Below, piece after piece: positions 13,143 through 26,025 of a stretch of 64,000 nt of DNA; within the stretch, counting starts at the first letter, position 1; each line of letters begins with the position of its first letter. Both the position numbers and the translations under genes were made by a program. This DNA comes from Nautilus pompilius (taxonomy: Eukaryota; Mollusca; Cephalopoda; Nautilida; Nautilidae). Under the pieces are notes generated by a model. The model made no database searches. It was not told the DNA's origin and saw only the letters and a program-made list of their open reading frames with translations. The DNA lies in contig JACATO010000069.1 in assembly GCA_018389105.1 (NCBI GenBank), positions 250,501 through 314,500 on the forward strand. The letters are read 5' to 3'.

Positions 13143-14545
13143 TGTTCGCAACATCACCGATTGGACATCCTCGTGTAGTTTTGTGGGCGATCCAGGAAGA
13201 ACATCAAGGTCGCGACACGTAACCCTATTTTTGTGTCATCCCCGAGATACTCAGTAACCATTTGACCCTCTTTTTTTCTCTCTCCATGCTAGAGTCTTTA
13301 TGATGTCTCCAGAAAGTAAATTTAGAAGCCTTTACCATTATCCACCATTACTACACTGACAAAGCATTCCAGTCGGTACTTCTCAGATGGCAGGTAACTT
13401 ACCCATCTGAAATGGAAATAGTGTTAATCAAGCGTGGAAAGGAGATACTGATGGTGGATGGTTATTCCTAATATTCTGATAGAACGAGTGGCGACAAAGT
13501 ACAGAAGTTCTGGTGTTGTGAAGAATGAGAGAGCGGCAAAGCAAGAATCCACACAGATGACGAAAATGTGAGGCTGAAAATTGGCATACATCCTCAGGTG
13601 TTTCGGCTGCAAAGGTGGATGCTTTGAATGCAGTGATGACAAATATAAAGCGGTGCGCAGCAGAAAACACGGAAGCTGTGGCCCAGGTCAATAGTGAGAG
13701 CGCGGTTGGTTTGTCGTGAGCAGCTCAGATATCTCTTCCCAATTTCGCAGCAATGAAACACGCGGTGAGGAGGAAAGAAATGACGTCGATGCAGTTCCTC
13801 TGCTCCCAGACAATATTGAAACTCTTATTATACCGGAAAACTATAAGACCTTTGATCCGTGACTTTCTGTTGTTGAAAACCTTTTGATCGCTGGCAGTGG
13901 CCCTAATTCACGCAGGATACTACTTTTTGGCAGCCAACGGAGTCTACTGATATCAAAGGAATTGAAAACCTGATCTGTTGACAGAATGTTTCGACCTGCG
14001 CCACTATTATTTTCACAGCTGTAGATCATACTGACAGAAAGATTTGGAGGAGTTCATCCAGTATTTCATGCTTTGCTACCTGACAAGCAAAGGAATATAT
14101 ATGAAAAACTCTTCCAATTTATTAAACAACTGAACCTGAAGCTTCCCCAGACTCTGTTTCGTCTGATTTTGAAAATGCAGCATTCACTGCAATAAAGAAT
14201 ACCTTTCCTGGTGTGCATCTCAATGGAGGCTTTTTTCACCTTAATCAAAATATCAGAAAACATTTACACGAATTGCAGCTGTCCTTTGGGTATTACGACG
14301 ATGCTGGTTTTGCGTCGAGTGCAAAAATGATCACCGCAGTCACATTTGTACCTATCGCAGACTTGGACGAGACCATGGATAGACTGGCGGCGGAAGAACT
14401 GCAGCCACCGCTTACTCGGATCGAAGATGGTAAGCCGCTCTGTTCGCTGAAGAAATGAAAGACGTCCGACAGTTTTCCGCAGAAATGTGATCCTTGTACA
14501 ACAGGGTCCTCAACAGAGAAGACTGGACCAACAATCAGGCGGAGA
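13143..14545 (+). pseudogene. FLYWCH/MULE transposase pseudogene, left arm of inverted repeat
   Basis: The plus strand encodes a dead Mutator-like (MULE) transposase with an N-terminal FLYWCH zinc finger. MVDGYS, then a stop, then YSDRTSGDKVQKFWCCEE and a stop, then SGKARIHTDDENV covers the FLYWCH domain (13440-13580). GVHLNGGFFHLNQNIRKHLH (14210-14270) is the conserved MULE segment around the catalytic Glu region. The end reads DWTNNQAETTRRRIWEW (14520-14570). Several in-frame stops are visible. The whole 1.4 kb is repeated in inverted orientation at 16942-18348 with very few differences. A minus-strand open stretch at 13841-14029 (62 codons) is identical in protein sequence to that of the other arm; it is antisense to the transposase and probably not a gene. 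Confidence 0.8.
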
Positions 14546-16941
14546 CAACCCGTCGAAGGATATGGGAATGGCATGTCCAACAATGCCGAAAGTCATTGAT
14601 GGCCTCCGTAAAGTGCATCATGGGCGCGATATATATATATATTACGGACAGTTAGTGGCTGGTCACAACCCACCATAAAAATTGGTAAAAGATCGTGACG
14701 CAGATGAGCGGATATTAAAAATTGCCACAGATTATAACAGCAGGGACATTATAACATCTTCAAGGACTAGCAAACAATTACAGTATGGAGTAACATTTGC
14801 CACTTAGATTTACTATATTAGATTATTGTATTAACTTAAATTTGCATAAAATTAATTTTAAAATAAAATGAATTCTGTTACATTGAAATTCATTTTATTT
14901 ATTTAAATTTAGACATATTTCCACGATTTTAGAAATGATTCCAGAAACGTGTCTGGGCACTGGCACACTAAAGGTATAGTGCACAGTAACCCTCGTGGCG
15001 AACTGTCCTAGACCCCTGTGGAAGAGACAAAAGGAGCTTCAGGTTTCTCCCTGGAAACCAGAAGCCCTGACATGAATCTGAATGATAGCCAACTGCAAGA
15101 AACATGATCTCCCCTTAGGTCCGTGACAGATCCGCATAAAAGAGAACTCTGGCAACGGTAACACATATTTTCGCCTACTTTTAATGATCGAAATTATAAT
15201 ATTATACGGTATTGGAAAAAAGAAAATTATAAATTTGAAATGTGAAAATATGAAGGAAAATTACGGAATACCTTTTATTATTTTCTCGACGTCTTTAACT
15301 GACTTAAAATCCCGAAGAAAATCTAGTATTTTTGTGTTGAAGCTCTTTGTCTTACTCAAAGAGTTGAAGGTCACTGCCAGGCGAGAATACAATTTGCCGA
15401 TGAAAGATATTGATGCTTTTTTATTCCAAGAATACCGAACGCCTTTCAATAATTAAGCTTCGTTGTTTGGTTGCCATTTAATCTTTTTCGTCCTGATATA
15501 AGCTCACTCAGTTTCATTGATATTCATTTGGGAACTTTGCGCAGGACAAGTTATGCATTGTAGTACGGCACCAGTCCTTATTGGTAAATGTGATTTGACA
15601 ACATCTGCTGTACGCTCTGAATCCTAGTCATGCGGGAAAGATAGAGCTGTTTTCAATTATCCGAGTTTCAAACGGAGCTGCATAATGTATAAGAACCTGC
15701 TTATATATTGGGAGGTAAAGGGGCGTCGACCTTGCAAAATATCTTCAACTCTGTTTGCGGAAGATACAAATTCCAAATCTTGATTCTGTCCAGCTTCATG
15801 CTTCACGAAAAAATCTGTGTACATCGACTTTTGTACCTTCGCCGCTGAACAAACTGTTGTTTACTCTTTTCAAATATCACAAATATTGATTCATCTATAA
15901 ACAAAGATCTCTGCATTCCAATGCTTCTCATCTCATTGTTTATGTTCTGATGCTCACCTCATCATTCTTCCCTTCTCAGAAATTTTCATTTTAAACCGCA
16001 ACACGCCAAAACCACTTTATGATAATTTATTTCCTACTGTTTCTGGCTTTATAATTGCGTTCCTTCTTGCAAGATGTGGCATCTTCACCTGGTTGTCGTC
16101 TGTCGCCCAATAAACAGAACCGTAGATACTCAGCATCATTCAACTTTTGGAAAATCTTATCAAATATTTATGTATAACAATTGGCAAAGCTCTGGGTTTA
16201 GTGGCAATTTTCCTCATAGAATATCCCTCAGTAATCCAGGAAATTCTCTGCACATTTATCACCAGGCATTTTTCTTCTGGGAGTATGTCTGCTTTCATTA
16301 TATTAGCTTTAAGGTGATATGACTGTGGAGAAGTCCCTTATTGGTCACCTAAATGCAAATCACAAGATAAAATAACGGATCACGTGACGGAAAAGTGTAA
16401 AGTAGATTTGCATGCATTCTAGTCTTTTAATTTACTGTTATTTGCTTTTCTTTGTTGTTTCCGATGTACATACAGGATTTAAAATAAGTGTAGACACACC
16501 AATATAACTTGCAAATAAAGGCAGAAAAAATATTCATTTACTATCCATTTTACATACTATAAGTGTAGGTTTAATGATGAATCTTAATCATGGGTGATAT
16601 TTAAAACAACTGTTTAGTCACGTGGTCAAAACTTACTGATCTCAATTTATATTACGTGACATTTAAATGTTAATACGGCACGAAAAAAAACCAAAATCTA
16701 TTTTAAGGACTCTCTCTTTAATGACGTCATATCCGCCTATCTAATGACGTCGACTCTCTGTAATGACGTCATATCCGTCTATATAATGACGTCAAATCTC
16801 TGTAACGACGTCATCTCTCTCTCTCGTTCACTTACTCTAGTTTTCTTTTGTCATGTGTATTTCGGTAAATGTGAGCAGTGCGATAGTTCTTACACACGAA
16901 GAACAGTCCGTTGACTGTACGGAAAAGGGAAGATGTATTTC
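14546..16941. other. Spacer of the inverted repeat, no gene seen
   Basis: An AT-rich 2.4-kb stretch. Its left 60 bases continue the left-arm transposase (RRRIWEWHVQQC). It holds a (TA)5 run at 14632, and at its right end the TGACGTCA cluster at 16722-16794 described separately. The longest open frame (15184-15456) has no recognisable features. Confidence 0.6.
16715..16826. repeat. Small TGACGTCA cluster
   Basis: Three perfect TGACGTCA sites (16722, 16764, 16787) and two one-base variants (16744, 16806) lie in about 90 bases, in units resembling TAATGACGTCATATCCG and ending in a (CT)n run. The flanks differ from the GTAC-containing unit of the other two arrays. Confidence 0.85.
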
Positions 16942-18348
16942 TCTGCCTGATTGTTGGTCCAGTCTTCTCTGTTGAGGACCCTGTTGTACAAGGACCACAT
17001 TTCTGGGGAAAAATGTCGGACGTCTTCAATTTCTTCAGGGAAATGGGCGGCTTACATAATCATCTTCGATCCAAGCAAGCAGTGGCTGCAGTTCTTCCGC
17101 CGCCAGTCTATCCATGGCCTCATCCAAGTCTGCGATAGGTACAAATGTGACTGCGGTGATCATTTTTGCACTCGACGCAAAACCAGCATCGTCGTAATAC
17201 CCAAAGGACAGCTGCAATTCGTGTAAATGTTTTCTGATATTTTGATTAAGATGAAAAAACTCTCCATTGAGATGCACACCAGGAAAGGTATTCTTTATTG
17301 CAGTGAATGCTGCATTTTCAAAATCAGACGAAACAGAGTCTGGGGAAACTTCAGGTTCAGTTGTTTAATAAATTGGAAGAGTTTCTCATATGTATTCCTT
17401 TGCTTGTCAGGTAGCAAAGTATGAAATACTGGATGAACTCCTCCAAATCTTTCTGTCAGTATGATCTACAGCTGTGAAAATAATAGTGGCGCAGGTCGAA
17501 ACATTCTGTCAACAGATCAGGTTTTCAATTCCTTTGATATCAGTAGACTCCGTTGGCTGCCAAAAAGTAGTATCCTGCGTGAATTAGGGCCACTGCCAGC
17601 GATCAAAAGGTTTTCAACAACAGAAAGTCACGGATCAAAGGTCTTATAGTTTTCCGGTATAATAAGAGTTTCAATATTGTCTGGGAGCAGAGGAACTGCA
17701 TCGACGTCATTTCTTTCCTCCTCACCGCGTGTTTCATTGCTGCGAAATTGGGCAGAGATATCTGAGCTGCTCACGACAAACCAACCGCGCTCTCACTATT
17801 GACCTGGGCCACAGCTTCCGTGTTTTCTGCTGCGCACCGCTTTATATTTGTCATCACTGCATTCAAAGCATCCACCTTTGCAGCCGAAACACCTGAGGAT
17901 GTATGCCAATTTTCAGCCTCACATTTTCGTCATCTGTGTGGATTCTTGCTTTGCCGCTCTCTCATTCTTCACAAACCCAGAACTTCTGTACTTTGTCGCC
18001 ACTCGTTCTATCAGAATATTAGGAATAACCATCCACCATCAGTATCTCCTTTCCACGCTTGATTAACACTATTTCCATTTCAGATGGGTAAGTTACCTGC
18101 CATCTGAGAAGTACCGACTGGAATGTTTTGTCAGTGTAGTGGGTGGATAATGGTAAAGGCTTCTAAATTTACTTTCTGGAGGCATCATAAAGACTCTAGC
18201 ATGGAGAGAGAAAAAAAGAGGGTCAAATGGTTACTGAGTATCTCGGGGATGACACAAAAATAAGGTTACGTGTCGCGACCTTGATGTTCTTCCTGGATCG
18301 CCCACAAAACTACACGAGGATGTCCAACCGGTGATGGTGCGAACAATA
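16942..18348 (-). pseudogene. FLYWCH/MULE transposase pseudogene, right arm of inverted repeat
   Basis: This is the reverse-complement copy of 13143-14545. It keeps the FLYWCH stretch with FWVCEE (near 17985) and MHLNGEFFHLNQNIRKHLHE (near 17270). The two in-frame stops in the FLYWCH region are shared with the left arm. The homology stops abruptly at both ends: outside GCGAACAAT (18348), and inside at the NQAE codons near 16945, where the left copy continues with more transposase codons and this copy does not. Confidence 0.8.
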
Positions 18349-21300
18349 TAACCTTATCCTCGCTTTGAGATATGTTAGATGAGACTGGGGCGTAGTAAGA
18401 AACCCACTGGGAAAATGTTGTTTAAAACCTTTTGCTAATCGAATATGTCAAACTTAATATAGTCCCCTTTGTCCATTGCCTTTGGCTTTAAGTCCACACG
18501 TCATCACATCCTGGACAAACAAAGTGCCAGCTACCTGGCTGGCGGTGGATTGGCCCATTCCCTTTCCATAGAGTGATGAATTAAGGGGTTCGACATGCAG
18601 CACGATCTTCTTACCATAAATGTGGTTCGGTATCGCTTGTCACGACGTAGGCGAAAGTCGGGGCTTACGGAAGCTAATATAAAACTCTGATTTGCGTGTT
18701 TCCAGTACACGGACTATAGAATTTTAACTGTTCTGTTCTGTTCTTCAAAAAGTCCCATCTTCGTCACATTATGTCGAATAGATGCACGTGGGTATGGAGG
18801 AAGGTCAGTCGAGCATTTCAGGTCTGCTTGCAGCCCACAGAGATTTAGGACTCTGGATAGGTCGACCGACCTGGTCACATTCAGAAACGTCTGGATGCTG
18901 CTGCTCGCCCATCTGTTCTCAATGACCAATATTACGCCGCTTTGCTAACAAGGGATTTCGAACTCCGAAACCGAACCAAGCTCAGTTCTGTTTCTACTAA
19001 CAGGGTGAATGGAAAATGGCCTAAACTGGCCTTCAACTTCCACTGCCATTGACCGTAATTTTATCGTTGGCGATACGGAATACATGGCATGCTGTGCGCT
19101 ACTCTGAGAAATCTGTCTGCCATTGCAGGACTCGCAATAAGACGGTTTTAAAATTAACATTCATCCTCGGCTTAAACTCTCCGTACGGTTTCGCCAACCA
19201 TCGCGAAGATCACGTCTGTCGCGAGACGGAGCGTGAAATTCCTATAGGATATCTCTGATATGCTACCTGCGCACTTCTCCCTCTGCATTTTAACGGGAAG
19301 GAGTGGCTGGGGATGGTGTTAAGGTCGCGCCGGACAACCACCTCACAGTCGCAGTTACGTTCGCTGCTGGGTCTGAGCGCTTTAATTCTTACGGAAGATG
19401 TTTTTTTTTTCCCAGCGCCGGACCAGGATAAAATGTACGTGGTTAGGGATGTCAGACCACCGCCCTAATTCTCTCCACCCCCCTCCCCAACCAGTCCCCA
19501 AATCCATTCTCTCGCCACCTGACGGCCGGCAGATCTTTCGAAGTAAATCTAAGAGAAGTACGACGAAACCAGTCGTTGAGATTTGTTAGCGGCAAAGCGC
19601 TTAACTGTTAACTGGTAAGCAACGGTACGGAAATCCTCTGGCGATGGTGGTCAGCCACGGGACCGGTGTCAAAAAAAAAGAAAAACCAATACGATTCAGC
19701 TTTAATGCAGACCGTCGCTAGGGCGGTCGGCGAGTGGAGTGATTTACGGTGGGCAACAGACAGCCGGGCGATAAAACCCCTGGAAACCGTTTTAGCACTA
19801 AGCGGGATTGAGCTGTTGTTAATTCTCGTAAACGTATTCTCTTTCGCGACCGAAATTCCGTTGTGGTCCGAGCGGATTTTATGAGCGGTAAAACATAATA
19901 AAATACAGCTCCAGGATTGACAGGAAGTGACGGGGAAAAGTCAGGATCCATGTCGTAGACCGAGTTTCGAATCAGCAGTCAAATTAAAAGTAGACACCAT
20001 CAGAGTTATCCGCCCATCTCTCTCTCTCTCTCTCTCTCCATCAGAATAGTCTACGGTAACAGTTGTTATGCTGTTGTGTGGGATTGGCGTGGACAGATCT
20101 TTGGCAGCACTCTCTGTTGTTCCCGCGCTGCAGATGCGCCGAAGACCCGTGAGCATCGGCATGAGGAGGAGGAGAAGGATGAGGAAAGCCAGCCAAATGA
20201 CGCTGGAACTCGGCTGGCGTAGTAACGAGGCAGACTTGCACTCAACTTTGGCTTGGCGCTCTAAAAACATCTTGGAAAATCAAGAGCCTGGGGTGAGGGG
20301 AGCTGATAGGTTAGATCCTTTTCAGCAGTTCACCAGCATTGTTCTGCCCCCCCCCACCGGGTGGTTCCTGTTGTCGCTGTTTGCCGTTGTGTTTGTCTAT
20401 AGCGAATTCTCCAGCAGCTGTAACAAATAGACCGTCCGAAACAGTTCCGGTTAGATCCGGCGTTGGCCGGCCGAGCGCGGCAGCTGAACATCGTCAGTCT
20501 CCCAACTTCTCTGAAAGAAATTTTACAAAGGACGGATCTTTGTGTGTGCCAGCATTAAAAATCGAAAATTCTGGGGTGGGGGGTGATGGAAGAGGGATGT
20601 GATTCCTAATTTCTTAATGTAATCTAAAACCAGTGGTTCCCTAACTTTGACGTCCGGCGAGACGAACCCCCCCTTTTCTAGAAATAAATATATATTCCAG
20701 GGATCTTCTCCCTCAGACGAGTATAAACTATAGGAGCAGCCATCTTGGAAATATAAAGTTTGTTTTTCCTATGACACTTGTATCATTTCTCATCACGTTA
20801 TTAGTTTCATTCCTTCAAGAAAACAGCAGCACTCTCCCAAGAGTTCACTTTCGTAACTCGTACCACTTTGGTTAAGCCGGAACCTGTAGTTAATCCAGAA
20901 GTTTGTCCATTCAGAGGGATGGATGCGGTTGCTTTGATCGGCATAGATCCTGGAAATCCAGAACCCCAAGATAAAATCTCAGTTCTCGCTTCTCTATTTG
21001 GATCTAAGATGCGATTACGATGGAAAATGCTTTCTTGCGTGAGCACGTTGCTGAAAACGGTAACAGAACTGCAGTGGCTTTCTCTGCCGGCAGAGGGCGC
21101 TCGTTTCTCAAACTTGGCCGATAGCTGATCGATGTCAGACTTCTGAAACGTCTTTTCAGCTCGTGGTCGCAGGAGATCCTTTTCAGGAACTTGTCCATTA
21201 CGGGATGTAAAAACGGTTCACCAGGGAACATTCAATCACGTGTCACCGGAACAGAAGAATGGGTCCCGACCGACTGCCGGCCCCATCGGCAATGGCGACC

Positions 21301-23449
21301 CGAACTCTGTCCGGTCCTCAGAGCGGTCTGTTACTGAGTGAATTCGCTCGTTCTTGAAGGGTGCCAAACCGACAGCTGTTTCTGAATGATTCACAGCAGC
21401 ACAAGCCATTTCGGTATATTAGGTCTTTCTGGTGAAGCAAAAACGCCAGTTTATATGTTTACTTATTTTCGGAATCGTCTCAAAAAATTGTAATTAAAGC
21501 TTCCAGCAACTCGTCGTTGCCTACGCATCCCCTTCAAATTTGCTACGACCCAGAACGCTGGGCGCAATGGCTACGCTGTTTTCAACACATTTGTGGCATC
21601 GTTCGGTAAAAACAGAATAAAATTATGCCTTCAATCTGAATTGGCCACCGCGATAAACTGCAGGCTTCGTGTTTCTGCCTCGTGGGAGGTGCTAGAAACC
21701 TCTACAACGGCTTAACCGGGTGTAAGCCGTCATTCTTTTAGTTTATTTGGCACCTGTGTAGTTAATGAACAGGGGTGGGAGATTGTCGCCCCCCCGCCCG
21801 CCTGACGCGTCAGTCCACGGAGTTAATTTCTACCGAGTTTCCAACAGTTCGTTTTCCGCCAGCAAGACGGATAGCTGAAAGGAGAAGATAAGCGCGAAGA
21901 GCACCGGACGCGCTGCTGCTTCTGCTATACGAACCGATGAGTGAAGAGGGAACCCTAAGTAAAATACTCCATGATCTCTTAACGAAGTTTGTACGTTGTT
22001 TTGTGGTCTTAAGACTCGGAATACGCTGAACGATTTAAGATGTTACATTTATCAATTTTGAGCTTTGTATGCTCGAGGGGAGACCGTATAAAGGAGATCA
22101 GAACAGTTAGGGGATTTGGAAGAGTGGACAAAGAGGGAGACTCCTTGTCAACTATATAGAGATCATAATTACAAATTAGATACAATTTCAGCACTATACG
22201 ATATCAGAAAATATCTTTTAGTATCAGTAATTCTAACCAGTAGAATAATTTACCAGCAAGTGTGGTCAATAATAATAATAATAGAAGAATCAGTCATTTT
22301 AAGAATAGCATCCGATTTCTTCTCACAGATAGCTAATGAGTACGCCATGATGGCTTCCTACCAAACATTATGTGTTGTTTACTGGGGTATTTCGATAAAT
22401 CGTGATATCTTCATTATTGTCATCCATTTGATCACGTGGCTTCTTTACGAGGCAAATTTCAGCTCTCCATTTAACAGTATTCTTTAGTGCAAAATAAACT
22501 CCGTTTACATCTCTCTGTGATTTAGTGCAAAAATGCGCGGTACCGCACTTGGACTATTTATAGTCCAACCAACTTTCATAATTATTATGTTAACAGTCTG
22601 CAAGTCTTATCATATTCCGGATGTTCTTGGAGGTTTTATTGTGGACAATAACAGTAACATTGTCCTTCAATCCCAAGTTCCTTTTATAAGATTCTGCAAA
22701 GATTTATCAGATATTTTGTACAACAGAAATCAGAAGCTCACTAATTTTTAAATTCTATTATTTCTTATTTTTTTAAAACTGACTTAAGCATAACGGAAAT
22801 TGACGGAAAAGGCCGAGTCGAGAAGCGCATGGCGTCGGTTCAGCAACACGATCATAGCTGGCGTGGGTTTCCGTTGTTGAGCAGAGCAAGCACCGAGAGT
22901 TGGCACGGGGTGGCGGGCGAATTAGACCACGCCGCTGAACGGTGCTGTCGGTCTGTTGTGGTGGTGAAATTGGCTGACTGGAGATGATGGAAAGTTTTCT
23001 TTGCTTAACGACATGCGTGCCACTTCGTGGTGATTTCATGGATGATTTCTAGATGATGAAAAGCTTTTACACTGTTTTCCAGAATTTAAGCAGCAAAAAA
23101 ATGTGAACAAGCTGAATCGTGTTAAAAAAAAAACGCAATAAAAATCCTAGGTGATGATCGCTTCGCCCCGGAAGTCCCGACAGGGGTCGCTGATTATATG
23201 CTCGAAACACGAGCCTTCTTGTACCTAGCAGAGCGCCAAGATGAACTAGCTTTATAAAAGTAGCGATACTGAATGCCTGGATAATTGGACGCCAATTGGT
23301 TTGTTAAACAATGATTATAAAACAATAAATGAAATCCTATTGAATAAACTAGCGAAGGTAATAGGATAATAAATCAGGACCAAACCTACTCAGTTCGAGT
23401 TCAACTGATCAGAGAAATTTTGCACAAATTAGACGCGGATAACTCCTCC
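18349..23449. other. No gene recognised
   Basis: About 5 kb of mixed-composition sequence. The longest open stretches (20068-20430; 22116-22487) show no domain, and their composition follows local base bias. No transposon ends were recognised. Confidence 0.5.
20017..20039. repeat. (CT)n microsatellite
   Basis: About 11 CT units. Confidence 0.85.
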
Positions 23450-24560
23450 CGCGGTCTTCCTGTCAACGGCATTGGATAGAGTAAACCGAAATAATCTCAT
23501 CAAAACACTTAAAGCATTCAACTTCGAAAAAAACTGTATTAAATAGTTAAAGCTGTGCTATACCAACACAGAAAAATATTAATCAGAACGGCCATGCTTC
23601 TACGTACTTGAATTTATCCAGGGGACTACGCCAAGGCTTCCCTCTGAGCGCTATACTATATGTACTCGCAGCGAAGACGCTGTCATATACAATTCGGAAA
23701 GAAGAAAAATACCATGGATTACCTTAAGGATAAGCTAGAAAATAAAGCAATTCATTAGGCCGACGACAGCACGTGACTCTGACAACAGTGATACGTATTT
23801 TTTTCCTAAGCTCAGAGTTTACGAGACGGCATCTGGTGCTTGTATTAACACTTTCAAGAATGAAAGAATGTGATTGAGGTTCCTTGTGGGACAACAACAC
23901 AACTCTTCCAGTAACAAAATTAGATGGAAAAAAGGAAGAATAAAATTCTGGACTTTTATTTTCCGTTGTGTCCGAGAACATAAACGTAGAGGCAGCTGTG
24001 GATTTAAAGCAGGAGCTAGATGGCTGGGCAACCTATATCCTTAGTTTATCAAGAAGAAACAGTAATAAGCAACCTAGTTATTCTCTGCCCTGTGGTAAGG
24101 AAGTAGGATACCAAGGATACCTAGAATGGGCTTGTCGGGTCATCCAGCCAGGGCTGACCGAATTCGTATGGCAGGAAGGTAAACATCTGGTATATAAAAA
24201 TAAGGTCTACCTCCCCATGGATCTAGGAGAACTAAACATAGCCGACACAGAGAGAGAGTAAAATATGTGCTCAAATAGAGAGGCAGATTGCAAACAAACA
24301 AACAGACAGGAAATGATAATACAATGTCTAGAGCAAACAGGACAAGTCTACAACCCTGATCGTAGAATAGCGGCTCTACGTTCAGCCGGCTGCCTCAACG
24401 CACTAAATAGACACCCGAAGGATAGCATAGGAGGATGGAGAAAGAGCAAATTAACCCTTACCTGGAATTCACTTAAATTTAAGAGCCACACCAAACAACT
24501 AGCAAAGGTTTCGCAGCGAGATATTTATCATCTTTTAATTCATCAGGAAGAAAAAAAAGT
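23450..24560 (+). pseudogene. Non-LTR retrotransposon (LINE) fragment: reverse transcriptase end and C-terminus
   Basis: Broken plus-strand frames give ALDRVNRNNLIKTLKAFNF and then LRQG-like sequence near 23630. The catalytic motif near 23757-23770 reads stop-ADDS in place of YADD. It continues NINVEAAVDLKQELDGWA, VIQPGLTEFVWQEGKHLV and LPMDLGELNIADTE, typical of the thumb and connector after the reverse transcriptase. A further piece with AALRSAGCLNALNR is open for 136 codons from 24265. The clade is not resolved. Lesions throughout make it a dead 5'-truncated copy; no poly-A end was fixed. Confidence 0.7.
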
Positions 24561-25825
24561 AGACACCCGACGACACAAAAATTCCGTGGCAGGGAAGGGG
24601 CTCGGGTCCCCAAAAACTCGGAGCCCTTTATCCTGTTGTAACTTGTGGAAAGACCGTTCGGAATTGTCGGACTGACGACCATAACGGAGATGTCCACTGA
24701 CCCGCGGGGACGGGTAGTCCGCCACCTCGTTTAGCACCTGGCTCGGTACTTCCCGGTGGGGGGGGGGGCGGGCAAACTTAGTCTTTTCAGATGTGCCTTT
24801 GGTCCTGTCGGCACGAGACAACCCCTGCAAACCCGCCTTCTAAACGCCTTAATCTTTACTTTCTGGCAGATGATGCGAGTGCCGCTCCGAGCGAACTAGC
24901 AACTTTTTTTCTGGCGTTAAATGTTGCGAAGTTTCTACACATCGACTGCAACACCGAACCAGTTCTCCGCGTCCAAGTGCAGACCTAACGCGTCTCCAGT
25001 GCTCTCGAAAACGTCCGCTTCTGAACGAGCGATTCTATCTTTTCAGAACACCCCCTCCCCCACACGCACCACCACCACTCCGGGTGGGACCAGTCCAGCA
25101 GAATAAAACACTGTACAGAACCCCCCTCTGATCTTCCCATCAACGCGGGAGGGGAATATTTTATTTCCGACTAATATGGGGAATCGCAACAACAATAAAA
25201 ATGTTGGGGGGATGAGTTGTTTCGAAGAGCAAAACGCTGGCAGATTGTCTCAGGCGGAGGGCTATCGGTGGGATAGGAGCCGGACAGTGATAGGCCTGAG
25301 TGGCGGAACGGCTGATCGTGAACAGGTGTGGATTTATTGGTCGTGGAGGTATTGCCCAAAGCCCATTTCAAGTCGACAGCGGGTCACAACCCCCACCCCC
25401 GGCGGATGATCGATGTGAGTAACTCTTTGGTTCGGCGAAACGGAGCTTCAAGACCAACTCAAACTTGTTTCCGATCGCTCTACGGATTCGGGTAAATCGA
25501 TATCAGCTCCGACCACGCGCGGGTGGCTGCATGAAATGGGGTGGGCCCTCCGAATCTAGACGACTTACGTTTAATTCTCTTAACCCGCCGCCATCAACAG
25601 GAGCAGGTTGGACTGGTGCCGGAAACGTCGCTTGGACATCACGTGACTGCGAGTCCCCTCCCCCCATGTTCTCTTTACTGATAGATCGAGATTTAGCCTT
25701 CGATGTGATTCACGGTGTATATTCCCCTGGAAGGAACGTAGAACACGCAATCAGGCCGCAAACATCACGGAAAGGGATCGCTACAACGGTGGAAGCATGG
25801 TGGTCTGAGCAGAAATGCCATCTGG
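24561..25825. other. No gene recognised
   Basis: CpG-rich with a poly-G run at 24760-24769. A 128-codon frame at 25465-25851 precedes the Tc1 fragment, but its sequence does not look like transposase until the last codons. Confidence 0.5.
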
Positions 25826-26025
25826 TGAGCGCACGGATCTGTATGTTTTAAATACGCTGACTGTAACGAGGTATAGGACCGAGATTCTGGATCTCTAAGT
25901 CGGGCTATATGTAGATACAATTGGAGATAATTTCATCTTGATGGACGATAATGCTCATCCACACAGAACACCGTCATCGACCAATATTTTAAAAACCACA
26001 CCACTACCCGCATGACATTTATCTA
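25826..26025 (+). pseudogene. Tc1-type transposase fragment
   Basis: The plus strand reads LYVLNTLTVTRYRTEIL followed, after a stop, by TIGDNFILMDDNAHPHRTPS. The MDDNAHPH motif carries the second catalytic Asp of Tc1/mariner transposases. Only about 60 codons remain, and neither end of the element is visible. Confidence 0.65.

Larger units (their letters stand above)
13143..18348. repeat. Large inverted repeat, 1.4-kb arms with 2.4-kb spacer
   Basis: The arms at 13143-14545 and 16942-18348 are inverted copies of the same dead transposase, with near-equal lengths (about 1,403 and 1,407 bases). By eye, stretches of 50-100 bases are identical apart from single substitutions and small indels. 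A transcript crossing both arms would fold into a 1.4-kb hairpin. Confidence 0.85.

Noticed and set aside
13841-14029. 62-codon minus-strand frame identical in both arms of the inverted repeat
   Set aside because: It is antisense to the transposase pseudogene; identity follows from the high arm similarity, not from protein conservation.
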